This document shows, in pieces, positions 29,292-39,746 of a stretch of 64,000 nt of DNA. The notes below the pieces were generated by a model. The model was not told the origin of the DNA and did no database searches. It saw nothing but the letters and a program-made list of their open reading frames with translations. Position numbers and translations under genes: made by a program. The stretch spans positions 744,001 to 808,000 of the forward strand of contig NZ_UAUU01000002.1 in the NCBI RefSeq assembly GCF_900457465.1. Direction: 5' to 3'. Numbering within the stretch: position 1 is the stretch's first letter; every line of letters begins with the position of its first letter. The DNA comes from Sphingobacterium multivorum. Its GTDB lineage: Bacteria; Bacteroidota; Bacteroidia; Sphingobacteriales; Sphingobacteriaceae.

Positions 29292-31682
29292 ATGAAACTA
29301 TCGCCAATCTTACTTATTGGATTATCGCTTCAAGCAGGGTTTACATTCGCCCAGCAACCAGCAGCGCCAAAGCAAAAAAATCAGGTTGTGACCGAAACTG
29401 TCAAAGGAACCGTGATAGATAAAAATACCAGATTACCGCTTACAGGTGCCACAATTGTCATTTCATCCAGTGATGGAACAAAGTCTGTAAGTACAGACGC
29501 ACAGGGCATATTTCGGCTGCAGCAAGTTCCGGTTGGGCGTCAACAGCTTCAAGTTCGCATGGCCGGATATAAACCAGAAGAATTTACGGAATTACTTATC
29601 ACCAGTGGACGGGAGAATATGGTCAATGTGGAAATGGAGCCGCAAATAAATGCATTAACTGAAGCTGTCGTCTATGCCAATGCCGGAAAACAACCGCTCA
29701 ACCAGATGGCAATGACGAGTGGGCGCTCTTTTTCGCCGGAAGAGACCAACCGCTATGCTGGCGCCTTTTTTGATCCCGCCCGTATGGCACAGAGTTTTCC
29801 AGGTGTTGCTGCCGGCGGCGATGACAATGAAATTATTGTTCGCGGAAATTCCCCCAAAAGCTTGCAGTGGCGGCTTGAAGGTATCGAAATTGTAAATCCC
29901 AATCATTTTGGAGCCGAAGGCACTGCAGGTGGCGGTATCAGTATGCTCAATACCATGGTATTGGGAAAATCTGATTTCTATACCGGTGGACTTGCCGCGG
30001 AATACAGCAATGCAACAGCGGGTGTTTTTGATCTTAGGTTCCGTAAAGGTAATACCGACAAACGCGAATACACATTCAACGTCGGAGTACTGGGCGTAGG
30101 AGCAACGTTAGAAGGGCCTTTCAAAAAAGGAAGTGACGCTTCCTATTTGATTAGTTACCGCTATTCTTCATTGAGTCTACTGGAAAAAGTAGGTGTAAAA
30201 GTTTCAGACACTGGCGTCCCAAAATATCAGGACCTTTCTTTTAATTTTGTATTTCCCACAAAAAAAGCCGGAACCTTTTCCTTATTCGGTATAGGCGGTT
30301 TGGGGAAACTTCAACAAACTGCCGAGCGTAATTACGAAAAATGGGACGAACGAACAGACGCCCAAGATCTAAACTTAAAGTTCAACGCGGGGAGTGCTGG
30401 ACTAAAACATCAATACATTGCAAACGACAGATTATATTTCACCAATATTGTTTCCATGTCCCTTAGCCGTAATTCCAATAGCACTGATACATTAACACGG
30501 GACTATGTTTCCAGCCTCTATCACAAGGACAAATTTACGAATACGGCTCTTCGCTATGCGGGTACGCTAAACTATCGCGCCAACAGTAAAAACACGATTA
30601 GAGCGGGCTTAAATGCAAGTTTATTACACTATGACCTCTATGCGCTGTCCTACGACACCGAGCTAGCAGCATTGAAAGAGCGGATTAATGAGACTGGGAA
30701 TACAAGTACTTATGATGCTTTTGCACAGTTAAAAACAGTTTTGAACGACAAACTAACGCTAAATACAGGAGTACATGCAAATTACTTCGCCTTGAGCAAG
30801 AGCTGGTCTATCGAGCCAAGGCTTGGCCTAAACTGGCGTGTAGCCGCAGATCAAACGATATCTTTTGGGACTGGTCTATATAACCGACTGGAGCCCTTGG
30901 TCTACTATTTTGCCAAAAGTAGCGATCAAACAAGCCTAGAGCCAAACAAGCCTCTTTCGCCAACGAAATCCGCTCAGGCTGTTATTGGCTATGAAAAGAA
31001 CCTAAGCAGAACACTCCGGTTTAAGACAGAAATCTATTATCAGCATCTTTATGATGTCCCAGTATCTACAGATTCCGACATCAACTTCTCCTTACTCAAT
31101 GTATCGGATATTGCAGCCATTGGTACATCAAACTACCGTCAGCTTATCAATAAAGGAACCGGCAAAAATTACGGCATTGAGCTAACGCTTGAGAAGTCGT
31201 TAAGTAAGGGGTATTACTTCATGGCAACGACCTCCTTCTTTGATTCTAAATTCAAAGCACGCAATGGCAAAGAATACAACACCACATTCAATACGCGTTA
31301 TGTAGGAAATTTATTGATGGGGAAAGAATGGACCGTGGGAAAGAGTAAAAATAATCTGTTCGGTCTTAATGCCAAATTAATTTATGCCGGAGGAAGAAAG
31401 TACTCTCCTGTTCTGGAAGAAGAATCGCTTCGTTTAGACGAAGAAGTTATTGATCAAGATCGCATCAATACCCTGACTGCCGATCCCTACGTACGTGTTG
31501 ATTTCTCATCGAGCTATCGGGTTAACCGCAAAAAAGTAAGCCATCTTTTTATTTTGGATATTCAGAATCTCCTTAATAGAGAAAACACTGTGGGTATGCA
31601 CTACAATTTCAGCAAACGTATCATTGAACCTCAAAAATGGACTGGTATCATTCCGACCATTAACTACCGGATTGAATTCTAA
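29292..31682 (+). CDS. TonB-dependent receptor with carboxypeptidase regulatory-like domain
   Basis: An outer-membrane receptor of 796 residues, not of SusC size. Signal peptide about 1-21, a carboxypeptidase-regulatory-like domain about 37-115 (GTVIDKNTRLPLTGATIVI), a plug about 130-245 (DNEIIVRGNSPKSLQWRLEGI, with GGISMLNTMVLGKSDFYTGG) and a barrel ending in INYRIEF. No SusD follows, so it probably takes up a small ligand such as a metal chelate or a peptide; none can be specified. It is divergent from the ECF sigma gene and appears monocistronic. Confidence 0.88.
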   Translation: MKLSPILLIGLSLQAGFTFAQQPAAPKQKNQVVTETVKGTVIDKNTRLPLTGATIVISSSDGTKSVSTDAQGIFRLQQVPVGRQQLQVRMAGYKPEEFTELLITSGRENMVNVEMEPQINALTEAVVYANAGKQPLNQMAMTSGRSFSPEETNRYAGAFFDPARMAQSFPGVAAGGDDNEIIVRGNSPKSLQWRLEGIEIVNPNHFGAEGTAGGGISMLNTMVLGKSDFYTGGLAAEYSNATAGVFDLRFRKGNTDKREYTFNVGVLGVGATLEGPFKKGSDASYLISYRYSSLSLLEKVGVKVSDTGVPKYQDLSFNFVFPTKKAGTFSLFGIGGLGKLQQTAERNYEKWDERTDAQDLNLKFNAGSAGLKHQYIANDRLYFTNIVSMSLSRNSNSTDTLTRDYVSSLYHKDKFTNTALRYAGTLNYRANSKNTIRAGLNASLLHYDLYALSYDTELAALKERINETGNTSTYDAFAQLKTVLNDKLTLNTGVHANYFALSKSWSIEPRLGLNWRVAADQTISFGTGLYNRLEPLVYYFAKSSDQTSLEPNKPLSPTKSAQAVIGYEKNLSRTLRFKTEIYYQHLYDVPVSTDSDINFSLLNVSDIAAIGTSNYRQLINKGTGKNYGIELTLEKSLSKGYYFMATTSFFDSKFKARNGKEYNTTFNTRYVGNLLMGKEWTVGKSKNNLFGLNAKLIYAGGRKYSPVLEEESLRLDEEVIDQDRINTLTADPYVRVDFSSSYRVNRKKVSHLFILDIQNLLNRENTVGMHYNFSKRIIEPQKWTGIIPTINYRIEF

Positions 31683-31718
31683 TGCCCAATAGTAGCAAGT
31701 ACAACGGAAAGATTTATT

Positions 31719-31766
31719 TCCAATCGTTTGTCTCCAGACACTAGGCGCTGAAGACAAACGATTGGA
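31719..31766. terminator. Long hairpin between convergent genes, without T tract
   Basis: TCCAATCGTTTGTCT (31719-31733) pairs perfectly with AGACAAACGATTGGA (31752-31766), with a further CAG/CTG inside. It lies between the TonB receptor (stop 31682) and the convergent beta-barrel gene (stop 31826). Neither side carries a T run, so a classic terminator role is uncertain; it may act on RNA stability. Confidence 0.45.
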
Positions 31767-31825
31767 TTGATGAGACGAGCTCATGCTTCCAACAACACGC
31801 TTATTTATTCACTGTTTTTAAGTTA

Positions 31826-32515
31826 CTAAAACCGATAGCCAACTGAAATACCCAAGGAGCGATTACGTATAGCATTCCCGGATTTATAATCCCCCCATTT
31901 GGATTCTAAATTGGCAATTCCTTTCTGAAATTCTATGCCGACAAGATAATGTTCCCTAAAAAGATAGTTTACTTTTGCACGAGCGCCATAATCAAAAGGT
32001 CTCCCAAGTGTATAATCCCCATACTCACCTTCACTCGAATCATTTTTGAACTTGATATCTCCCTTGTTATCAATTGCAATATCGTCTAGGTAAACAGATT
32101 CCGAAGTTTTCCATTTCCCGCCCAATCCATAACCGATATAAGGGCCTATACCGACCTCCAACTTACCTGTACCGATCGTAGCATTAAAGACAACATCGAT
32201 AGGCATTTCGATATAAGACGTATTCGCTTTAAAATCTTTACCCCAGCCTATAAAACTCCCATCTTTTCGTTTAAAGCCCCGTTTAGCAAATACAAATGCG
32301 GGTTCTAAAGAGAAATTCTCACTGAGGCGTAATGTGGGACCGAGTCCCAAATACAGGCCTCCAACCGCGGCCGTGTTGGCCTTATCGCCCGCTTTATTTT
32401 TAGCATCCACATTTGAAAAGGCGACTCCGGCTTTTACATTCCATTTTGTCTGTGCATAGCCAGCATATGCTCCAAGTGATAGACACAACAATAACGCGGT
32501 TTTTTTGATATTCAT
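31826..32515 (-). CDS. Outer membrane beta-barrel protein
   Basis: A protein of 229 residues from ATG 32515 (another ATG directly precedes it at 32518). Signal peptide about 1-19 (ending YAGYAQ) and alternating beta-strands of a small barrel of the PF13568 porin-like type (WNVKAGVAFSNVD, LSLEPAFVFAK-like segment, VEVGIGPYIGYGLGG-like segment, C-terminal LGISVGYRF ending in Phe). The open frame reaches to 32620, but that extra sequence precedes the signal peptide and is rejected. Function is unknown. It is divergent from the SusC at 32775. Confidence 0.82.
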   Translation of the reverse strand: MNIKKTALLLCLSLGAYAGYAQTKWNVKAGVAFSNVDAKNKAGDKANTAAVGGLYLGLGPTLRLSENFSLEPAFVFAKRGFKRKDGSFIGWGKDFKANTSYIEMPIDVVFNATIGTGKLEVGIGPYIGYGLGGKWKTSESVYLDDIAIDNKGDIKFKNDSSEGEYGDYTLGRPFDYGARAKVNYLFREHYLVGIEFQKGIANLESKWGDYKSGNAIRNRSLGISVGYRF

Positions 32516-32774
32516 CATACGAAAAGAAATAGGTTTACATAATTTCCTTATTAAACGACAATCGCTTACAGACGCTACACTGACCTTTGAATTATTGATC
32601 CAAATACTCCCAGCAGGCATACCTTTCTAAACAGATTTTAACCAAAAATCTTTCGGTTTTTAGGCAGGCTGTTACGAAAACGATTGCGAGAAAACGTCCT
32701 TATTGTTCTCTATCAATACTGTAAATTCACTTCACAGAAAATTCATTTTTCAGACCAATTAAATCTAAAAGCCT

Positions 32775-35700
32775 ATGATCAAGATCAAGAACACATCCGT
32801 TTCGACGAATCGTTGGATGTATCCGGCAATACCATTATCCTGCTTGTTGGTCGTATCTAGCCTGACAACACAAGCGACTCCATTTGCACCTGTTAAAACA
32901 AACAGCAAGCTTTCACTGGCCATGCTGCAGACAACCATTCGGGGTAAGGTTGTAGACAAAGATGGCAAAGGCATCGCCAATGTCACCGTTCAGATTAAAG
33001 GAACGAATCTAGCAACATCGACCAATGCAAGTGGTTCATTTGAAATCAAAAGTCAACAGAACGACGCAACATTGGTTTTCACGAGCATCGGTTATAAGAG
33101 TATCGAAACGAAGGCACAAGCTGGCAGCCCGCTTACGATCACCTTGGAGAATGAGTCCAAGGGACTCGACGAGGTTGTTGTTGTCGGTTTTGGTACACAG
33201 AAAAAAGAAAATGTAACCGGTTCGGTCTCTTCCATCCAGATGTCCGAGGTTGTGGAAAGCAGACCTGTAACCTCCTTGTCAGCTGGTCTAGCTGGACAGG
33301 CGCCGGGATTATATGTTAATCAGGGCTCAGGCAGACCGGGCAGTGATGGGGGAACACTACGTGTTCGTGGACAGGGAACACTCAATAATGCCAATCCACT
33401 TGTCGTGATCGACGGTGTTATTGGCGACATGAACTTGATCAACCCACAAGATGTCGAAAGCATATCGGTTTTAAAAGATGCTGCTTCAGCGTCAATTTAT
33501 GGTTCAAGAGCCGCAAATGGTGTTATCCTCATTACAACGAAAAAGGGTAAATCGGAGCAATTTAAAGTTATTTACAACAATTATTTCTCGAGTCAAAAAC
33601 CATCCAATACCATTGGAATGGTTTCCAACTATGCCAACTATATGGAGCTGATCAATGAAGGCTATCGCAATGGCGATCCAAATGCTAAGCCCATATTTTC
33701 GCAGGAAAAAATTGACCTTTGGCGCCAGGACGCAGGACAGGATCCATTGAAATATCCCAATACGGACTGGGTTTCGGACCTTTTCCAGAACAAAATCAGC
33801 CAAAACCACAACCTTTCCTTTACCGGAGGTAGTGACAAAATCAAGTTCTTTGGTTCCTACGGCCTCCTCAATAACCCTGGAATCATCGAACAAGCAACCT
33901 ATAAACGTCATACCGGACGTATCAATCTAGAAGCTGATGTAAAACCTTGGTTAACGTTGGGAGCCAATATCAATGGTGTCGTTTCCAAAACAGATATAGG
34001 CACCAATATCATCGATGATGTATTTACTTTTGCCGCAGCAAGTACTCCGGGAATGGTCCTGCGTGCTCCAGATGGAAGATTTGGTTCGCCAAACAATCCG
34101 GAAGATGACCCACAGTCTAACAACGTGCTACACCGCCTTTATGCACAGAAAGGTAACATCAACAAAAACCGTTTCGTGTCGCGCTTCTACGGAAAACTGA
34201 AACCCGTCGAGGGACTTTCCATCGAAGGATCGTACACCTATACCTATGACGATGATTTCGTCTACTCTCAACCCGTGTTCAATGACCGGTGGAACTTTTT
34301 GACAAATACAATTGCCTCAGCGGGTACAGGCCGTTCGTCGGTAACTAACGAATCAATCAAATCCTACCGCTATTACATGGATGGAATTGCCAAATATAAA
34401 AACAAGCTCTTTGAGAAACTGAACTATGAAGTCATGGTGGGTGCCAGCCAGGAGTATTTTAAAGATGGTTGGTTTGCGGCATCCAAACTCGACCTTGTAG
34501 ATCCATCCCTGACCGTTCTGAATGCGGCGACTATGGATGCCTCCGCTTCTGGCAATATCACCGATTGGGCTATGCGTTCGTTTTTTGGCCGGATCAACCT
34601 ATCCTGGGATGACAAATATTTGTTGGAAGCCAATCTACGGACAGACGGTTCATCTCGTTTTATGAGCGGAAAAAGCAGATGGGGAACATTTCCATCCGCT
34701 TCCTTTGGCTGGAAAGTTTCCTCAGAAGACTTTTATGACATCAAATGGATGCCTAGCTTGAAATTCCGTGCATCATATGGCGCCTTGGGTAACAATGGAA
34801 CCTCCGATGAGTCTTTCCGCAAAAACGCCAACATCAACAATTATGAATATCAAGCGCTTTATAATCCAACAAACTATGTGTTAAACAACCAGCTCTATGT
34901 AGGTTTTGCGCAGACCGTATTGAGTAATGCGCTTCTGACTTGGGAAAACACTTATATCCTGAATGCTGGTTTAGATTTTGACCTTTTCGATTACAAACTA
35001 GGGGGCTCGATCGATGTCTTCAACAAAGTAACCGACAACATCTTAATCAACCTGCCCGCTCCCCTTGTCGTTGGAAATGCGACAATACCACGCACCAATG
35101 CGGCCAAAGTACGCAATAATGGTGTCGAGCTGAATTTGACTTACCGCGATAAAATTGGCGATAATTTTAAATTCAACATTGGCGGCAACTTTACCTTTAT
35201 TGACAATAAAGTGGTCAAATTTAAAGGCAATGACAAGTCTATCAGTGGTTCCAATTTACTTCAGGAAGGTTATGCCATTAATACCCAATATATCCTGTTG
35301 ACCGACCGCATATTACAGACAGATGCTGATATGCAGCTCGTGCAACAGATGATCGATAATGCGCCAATCGATCCGAATACCAATCAAAAAGTCAATCCAT
35401 TCGCATCCTATGGTACACCTAAAAAAGGGGATCTCTTGTATAAAGACACCAATGGCGACGGCGTCATCAACGACAATGACCGGGTTCCGGTAGGTCATGG
35501 TACGGCGCCACGGATGACCTATGGTTTTAACATGGGATTCGATTATAAAGGATTTGATTTCTCGGTCTTCTTGCAAGGTAATGCAGGCAACAAAGTCGTG
35601 TGGACGGATGGTTATTACACACCCACTGTTCGCTGGGGCTATCAAATCAATCAGGAAATTGCTGATGGCCGATGGACTGAAGGTGCAACAGATGCAAAAT

Positions 35701-35975
35701 TCCCGCGATTGTTGCCTTATACCGATACAAGAAACACCAAAAACAGTGATTTCTGGTTACAGAACAAGGCATTTATCCGCGTAAAAAATATCCAGCTGGG
35801 CTATACAATTCCGAACGATATCACCAAGCGGATACAGGTGCAAAACCTACGCGTATTTGCATCGCTGGAAAATTTTTGGACCATTACCAAATATAAAGGT
35901 TTCGATCCGGAGATCAGCGGTACCAACTATCCAACAATGAAACAGGCTGTTTTTGGTGTGAGTTTATCCTTTTAA
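32775..35975 (+). CDS. SusC/RagA-family TonB-linked outer membrane protein
   Basis: The transporter of the glycosaminoglycan locus, 1066 residues. Signal peptide about 1-34 (ending TTQATPF), carboxypeptidase-regulatory-like domain about 52-130 (IRGKVVDKDGKGIANVTVQIKG), TonB-box-like DEVVVVGFGTQKKENVTGSV, plug about 145-255 (PLVVIDGVIGD, SVLKDAASASIYGSRAANG) and a barrel ending GVSLSF. The NG-D-GVINDNDRVPVG segment is the usual SusC calcium-binding-like loop. There is no STN domain. SusD follows 92 nt later and two GAG-active enzymes after that, so unsaturated uronic-acid oligosaccharides are the likely cargo. Confidence 0.93.
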   Translation: MIKIKNTSVSTNRWMYPAIPLSCLLVVSSLTTQATPFAPVKTNSKLSLAMLQTTIRGKVVDKDGKGIANVTVQIKGTNLATSTNASGSFEIKSQQNDATLVFTSIGYKSIETKAQAGSPLTITLENESKGLDEVVVVGFGTQKKENVTGSVSSIQMSEVVESRPVTSLSAGLAGQAPGLYVNQGSGRPGSDGGTLRVRGQGTLNNANPLVVIDGVIGDMNLINPQDVESISVLKDAASASIYGSRAANGVILITTKKGKSEQFKVIYNNYFSSQKPSNTIGMVSNYANYMELINEGYRNGDPNAKPIFSQEKIDLWRQDAGQDPLKYPNTDWVSDLFQNKISQNHNLSFTGGSDKIKFFGSYGLLNNPGIIEQATYKRHTGRINLEADVKPWLTLGANINGVVSKTDIGTNIIDDVFTFAAASTPGMVLRAPDGRFGSPNNPEDDPQSNNVLHRLYAQKGNINKNRFVSRFYGKLKPVEGLSIEGSYTYTYDDDFVYSQPVFNDRWNFLTNTIASAGTGRSSVTNESIKSYRYYMDGIAKYKNKLFEKLNYEVMVGASQEYFKDGWFAASKLDLVDPSLTVLNAATMDASASGNITDWAMRSFFGRINLSWDDKYLLEANLRTDGSSRFMSGKSRWGTFPSASFGWKVSSEDFYDIKWMPSLKFRASYGALGNNGTSDESFRKNANINNYEYQALYNPTNYVLNNQLYVGFAQTVLSNALLTWENTYILNAGLDFDLFDYKLGGSIDVFNKVTDNILINLPAPLVVGNATIPRTNAAKVRNNGVELNLTYRDKIGDNFKFNIGGNFTFIDNKVVKFKGNDKSISGSNLLQEGYAINTQYILLTDRILQTDADMQLVQQMIDNAPIDPNTNQKVNPFASYGTPKKGDLLYKDTNGDGVINDNDRVPVGHGTAPRMTYGFNMGFDYKGFDFSVFLQGNAGNKVVWTDGYYTPTVRWGYQINQEIADGRWTEGATDAKFPRLLPYTDTRNTKNSDFWLQNKAFIRVKNIQLGYTIPNDITKRIQVQNLRVFASLENFWTITKYKGFDPEISGTNYPTMKQAVFGVSLSF

Positions 35976-36067
35976 GGAGAAAGGTGTGCGACAGAGGATA
36001 TGTTCCCGACCTGTAACAGATAAATTATGAACAAAAGTTGAAAAGAGCTTTTAATTAATTAAACCTC

Positions 36068-37771
36068 ATGAAAAAGATTTCACTACTCATAGCCGGATGC
36101 ATTGCTTTATCATCTTGTTATAAGCTTGACACGACACCATATAGTCAGGTAAGTGCTAGCACATTCTGGCAAAATGAAGACCAGGCCTTAGCTGGCGTAC
36201 TGGGCTGTTATAATGACTTAAAAAAAGAAGCCACCTTCGGCTTACAATTTTCTTACGATGGACTTACCGATATTGGCCTGGGCTATGATCCTCCGGGCTT
36301 GGGCGAGGTGATCAGCGGAACGTTCACCGACCGTTCATCTATTATTGTGGATAGATGGCAAGCAGGCTACGATCTGATCCAACGCTGTAATCATGCAATC
36401 GCGCATATCCAGCCCATGACCATAGACAAGGCCAAACAGGAGGGCTTTATTGCGGAAGCAAAGTTCTTACGTGCGCTGATGTACTTCCAGCTCACCAATC
36501 TATATGGCGCCTTGCCGATATACGATGAAACTGTCGATTTAAACAAAGATTTCGCTGATCTTAAAAATAGTCGCTCTTCGGTAGAAGATGTCAATAAGTT
36601 TATCCTCAATGACCTGAACTATGCAATTGAGAAATTGCCGGTAAGCTATGATGCAAAGTATTATGGAAGAATCACTAAAGGTGCAGCGTATGCTTTAAGA
36701 GGGAAAGTAGCCCTTTACAATAAAGATTGGGCTGGAGCAATCCGGGATTTTGAAGAGATTGTTTACAACAAGACCAACACGTATGGCTATAGTTTAAACA
36801 CAAGCTACTCGGCCTTATTCACCATGGATGGTGATCAATCGCCGGAGATGATTTTTGCCATTCAGAATATGGGTGGTACGGGTTTCCCTTATGGTATGCC
36901 CATGGCCTTCTATATGGGAACGCGTTCAACCTTTGGTAGCGACTGGAACAACTGTATGCCGAGCACACGCCTTGCAGACCGTTACGAAAACCGCGATGGA
37001 AGCCCCTTTAACTGGAATGATTATTTCCCCAACTATGCAACGGATAATGCGGTCAAAAAACAGGCGATGGAGTCTACGCAATCTGGAGGCACGCTTACCA
37101 AAGTACCAGATACAGCAAAACTGCGTCAGATCTATGCCAATCGCGATCCTCGGATGAATCAAACCTTGATCGTACCATATTCGCATTACTTAGGATGGAA
37201 TGCCAACAAAGAAAGAGATATGCAGCTGATATTGGCAACCGGTGTAAACGAAAACTTTGGTCAGATCCGCAACAATCGGGGTTGGTACACCTATCTATGG
37301 CGGAAATTTGTTCCTGAAGGAAACCTAAAAGGCGCCATTACCGATCGTGCACATACACCGATCAATTTCCCTATCATACGCTTGGGCGATGTACTTTTGA
37401 TGCTTTCCGAAGCGTACAACGAGTCCAATCAATTGGATAAAGCGATTACTGAGCTTAACAAAGTACGTACACGCTCTAAAATGCCCGCACTAAATAGTGG
37501 CAGCTCATTTTTGGTTGTCGGTAACAAAGCAGATATGAGTAAACGTATCCAGCACGAACGGGCCGTAGAACTAGCAGGTGAAGGATGGCGTTATTTTGAT
37601 CTTAAGCGCTGGAACCTCTTAGAAAGCGTCTCCAAAGACTACATCGAAAAAAGTATTACTGGAGACAATCTCGTCACCCGGGGTTACCAAAGCCGTCATA
37701 AGCTTTGGCCAATACCAGGGCAAGAGATTGAAATGAACCCGGCATTACTACCACAAAATCAAGATTGGTAA
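36068..37771 (+). CDS. SusD/RagB-family nutrient-binding lipoprotein
   Basis: A surface lipoprotein of 567 residues with lipobox LSSC (Cys17), SusD N-terminal TPR region (AGVLGCYNDLKKEA, AEAKFLRALMYFQLTNLYGALPIY) and the RagB/SusD C-terminal domain (LGDVLLMLSEAYNESNQLDKAITELNKVR, RIQHERAVELAGEGWRYFDLKRW, HKLWPIPGQEIEMNP). It binds the oligosaccharide for the preceding SusC. Its stop is 2 nt before the lyase gene, indicating tight co-transcription and probably translational coupling. Confidence 0.94.
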   Translation: MKKISLLIAGCIALSSCYKLDTTPYSQVSASTFWQNEDQALAGVLGCYNDLKKEATFGLQFSYDGLTDIGLGYDPPGLGEVISGTFTDRSSIIVDRWQAGYDLIQRCNHAIAHIQPMTIDKAKQEGFIAEAKFLRALMYFQLTNLYGALPIYDETVDLNKDFADLKNSRSSVEDVNKFILNDLNYAIEKLPVSYDAKYYGRITKGAAYALRGKVALYNKDWAGAIRDFEEIVYNKTNTYGYSLNTSYSALFTMDGDQSPEMIFAIQNMGGTGFPYGMPMAFYMGTRSTFGSDWNNCMPSTRLADRYENRDGSPFNWNDYFPNYATDNAVKKQAMESTQSGGTLTKVPDTAKLRQIYANRDPRMNQTLIVPYSHYLGWNANKERDMQLILATGVNENFGQIRNNRGWYTYLWRKFVPEGNLKGAITDRAHTPINFPIIRLGDVLLMLSEAYNESNQLDKAITELNKVRTRSKMPALNSGSSFLVVGNKADMSKRIQHERAVELAGEGWRYFDLKRWNLLESVSKDYIEKSITGDNLVTRGYQSRHKLWPIPGQEIEMNPALLPQNQDW

Positions 37772-37773
37772 TT

Positions 37774-39702
37774 ATGAGAATTTACTTAATCCTACTATTT
37801 TTCCTTAGCAGTTTTTCTTTCCAAAGACTGCTAGGGAAAGATCTGAACCTGCTAACAGGAGCATTTAAACAAGAGAACCTGAAAGCCAGCCTAGGCAATG
37901 ACAAATCTTGGGTTCCCTACCCGGCTTATTCCGACCGTTTAGCCTGGGATAAGCTGATGGCTCCCTTTAAAGAGCGTATTATAAAAAAGGGAAACGAGGC
38001 CCTGAACTACCAGTGGCAGGTCGTCAAAGCAACCGACTACCTTGAATATGAGCGTTCAGGCAACCGCAGCATAATGGAAAAGCCAATGAACGAAAATTGT
38101 ACTGCGCTGACCAACCTACTGTTGGCGGAGCTTGCAGAAGGACAGGGGCGCTTTGTTGACCAAATCCTAAACGGTAGTTGGCAATTGACGGAAATGGCAA
38201 CATGGTCTCTCTCGGCACACCTTGGGGCCTTTCAGTCCAGTAAGCGATCATTGCCGCAAGAGCGCACACAAGTAGTCGATCTGATGGCCGGTGATGTAGG
38301 CTCTCTCCTCTCCTGGGTTCATTATTTCTTCCGCGATACGTTCAATACAATAAACCCCGAAATCAGTACCCGTCTAAAACAACAGATCCAACAACGCATT
38401 ATACAGCCCTATCTGGATCGTAACGACATGTGGTGGCAGGCATTTGAACTCAAGGAAGGACAGTTGGTCAATAACTGGAATCCATGGTGTAACTTTAATG
38501 TTCTTACGGCCTTGCTTTTGGTTGAGGACAATCCCGATATACAACTGGCGGGAATTTATAAGACAATGTCTTCTGTGGATCGCTTTATCAATTATGTCAA
38601 AATAGACGGTGCCTGCGAAGAGGGACCCTCCTATTGGGGCCATGCTGCGGGCAAACTGTACGATTATTTAAAAATACTTTCGCTTGCCACCAAGGGCAAG
38701 ATCAATATTTTTGATAAACCTGTAATTCGCGATATGGGTGAGTACATCGCACAATCCTATATTGGCGGAGATAAATGGGTAGTTAATTTTGCCGATGCTT
38801 CGGCAAAAGGTGGCGGCGATCCACTATTGATCTACCGTTATGGACAGGATGTCAATAGTAGCGAGATGATGCAATTTGCCCGATATATGGAAAATACCGG
38901 CGACAAAACTGCAAATTTCAAACCTTCAAGGGATATTTTTCGTGCCTTCGAGGACCTGAGATGCTATCCACAACTAGAGCGTGTTACCGCTTCACTCCCT
39001 CAAAATAATGCCAAGTGGTATCCCGAAACACAATTTATATATCTAAAAAAGGGTCCGTTTTTCTTTGCCGCCAAAGGTGGTTTCAATAATGAAAGTCACA
39101 ACCATAACGATGTCGGGAGTTTTATCTTATACGAGGATCAACAACCACTGTTCATTGACGCCGGTGTCGGCACCTATACCAAAAAGACCTTTAGCGATGA
39201 CAGATACAGTATCTGGACAATGCAGAGTGCTTACCATAATGTTCCGATGATCAATGGAGCAGACCAATCTTTTGGAAAGGAATATAAAGCTGAAAATGTA
39301 GCATTTCTGCCTGCACAAAATAGATTCCAACTTGATATTGGAAAAGCATATCCGAAGTCGGCGAATGTTGAACACTGGAATAGAAGTTACACCCTCGTAC
39401 AAAATGGGCTGGACATTCAGGATGAGTTTAAAATCACAGGTCCTAAGCAGGCCAATATCATCCATTTTCTGGTTGCTCAGGAACCAAAAATTGGCAAAGG
39501 GGAAATCCTCCTCAATAATGGGCACGCAACCCTACACTTTGATGCTGGACAGTTCACGGCGAGCTACGATGTCATTCCTCAAGATGACCCACGTTTGAGT
39601 CAGGTATGGAGTAAGGAACTCTATCGCATCAAACTCACCGCTAAAAGCATCAAATCCGCTGGAAAATATACCTTTACGATTCGCCAAGAGGCTATAAAAT
39701 AA
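37774..39702 (+). CDS. Heparinase II/III-family polysaccharide lyase
   Basis: A secreted lyase of about 642 residues. Signal peptide at the N-terminus, an alpha/alpha toroid domain (NNWNPWCNFNVLTALLL, DGACEEGPSYWGHAAGKLYDYL) and a C-terminal beta-sandwich heparinase II/III domain (GGFNNESHNHNDVGSFILYED, FIDAGVGTYTKKTF). The HNHND segment and the SYWGHA tyrosine/histidine are where the family places metal and catalytic residues. It cleaves uronic-acid polysaccharides by beta-elimination; heparin/heparan, chondroitin, alginate or others are possible. ATG 37774 is preferred over the upstream TTG at 37765, which would overlap SusD. Confidence 0.87.
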   Translation: MRIYLILLFFLSSFSFQRLLGKDLNLLTGAFKQENLKASLGNDKSWVPYPAYSDRLAWDKLMAPFKERIIKKGNEALNYQWQVVKATDYLEYERSGNRSIMEKPMNENCTALTNLLLAELAEGQGRFVDQILNGSWQLTEMATWSLSAHLGAFQSSKRSLPQERTQVVDLMAGDVGSLLSWVHYFFRDTFNTINPEISTRLKQQIQQRIIQPYLDRNDMWWQAFELKEGQLVNNWNPWCNFNVLTALLLVEDNPDIQLAGIYKTMSSVDRFINYVKIDGACEEGPSYWGHAAGKLYDYLKILSLATKGKINIFDKPVIRDMGEYIAQSYIGGDKWVVNFADASAKGGGDPLLIYRYGQDVNSSEMMQFARYMENTGDKTANFKPSRDIFRAFEDLRCYPQLERVTASLPQNNAKWYPETQFIYLKKGPFFFAAKGGFNNESHNHNDVGSFILYEDQQPLFIDAGVGTYTKKTFSDDRYSIWTMQSAYHNVPMINGADQSFGKEYKAENVAFLPAQNRFQLDIGKAYPKSANVEHWNRSYTLVQNGLDIQDEFKITGPKQANIIHFLVAQEPKIGKGEILLNNGHATLHFDAGQFTASYDVIPQDDPRLSQVWSKELYRIKLTAKSIKSAGKYTFTIRQEAIK

Positions 39703-39746
39703 AAAGAATCAGATTATTATGTAACTTACTAAGAATATAAGCCGTT

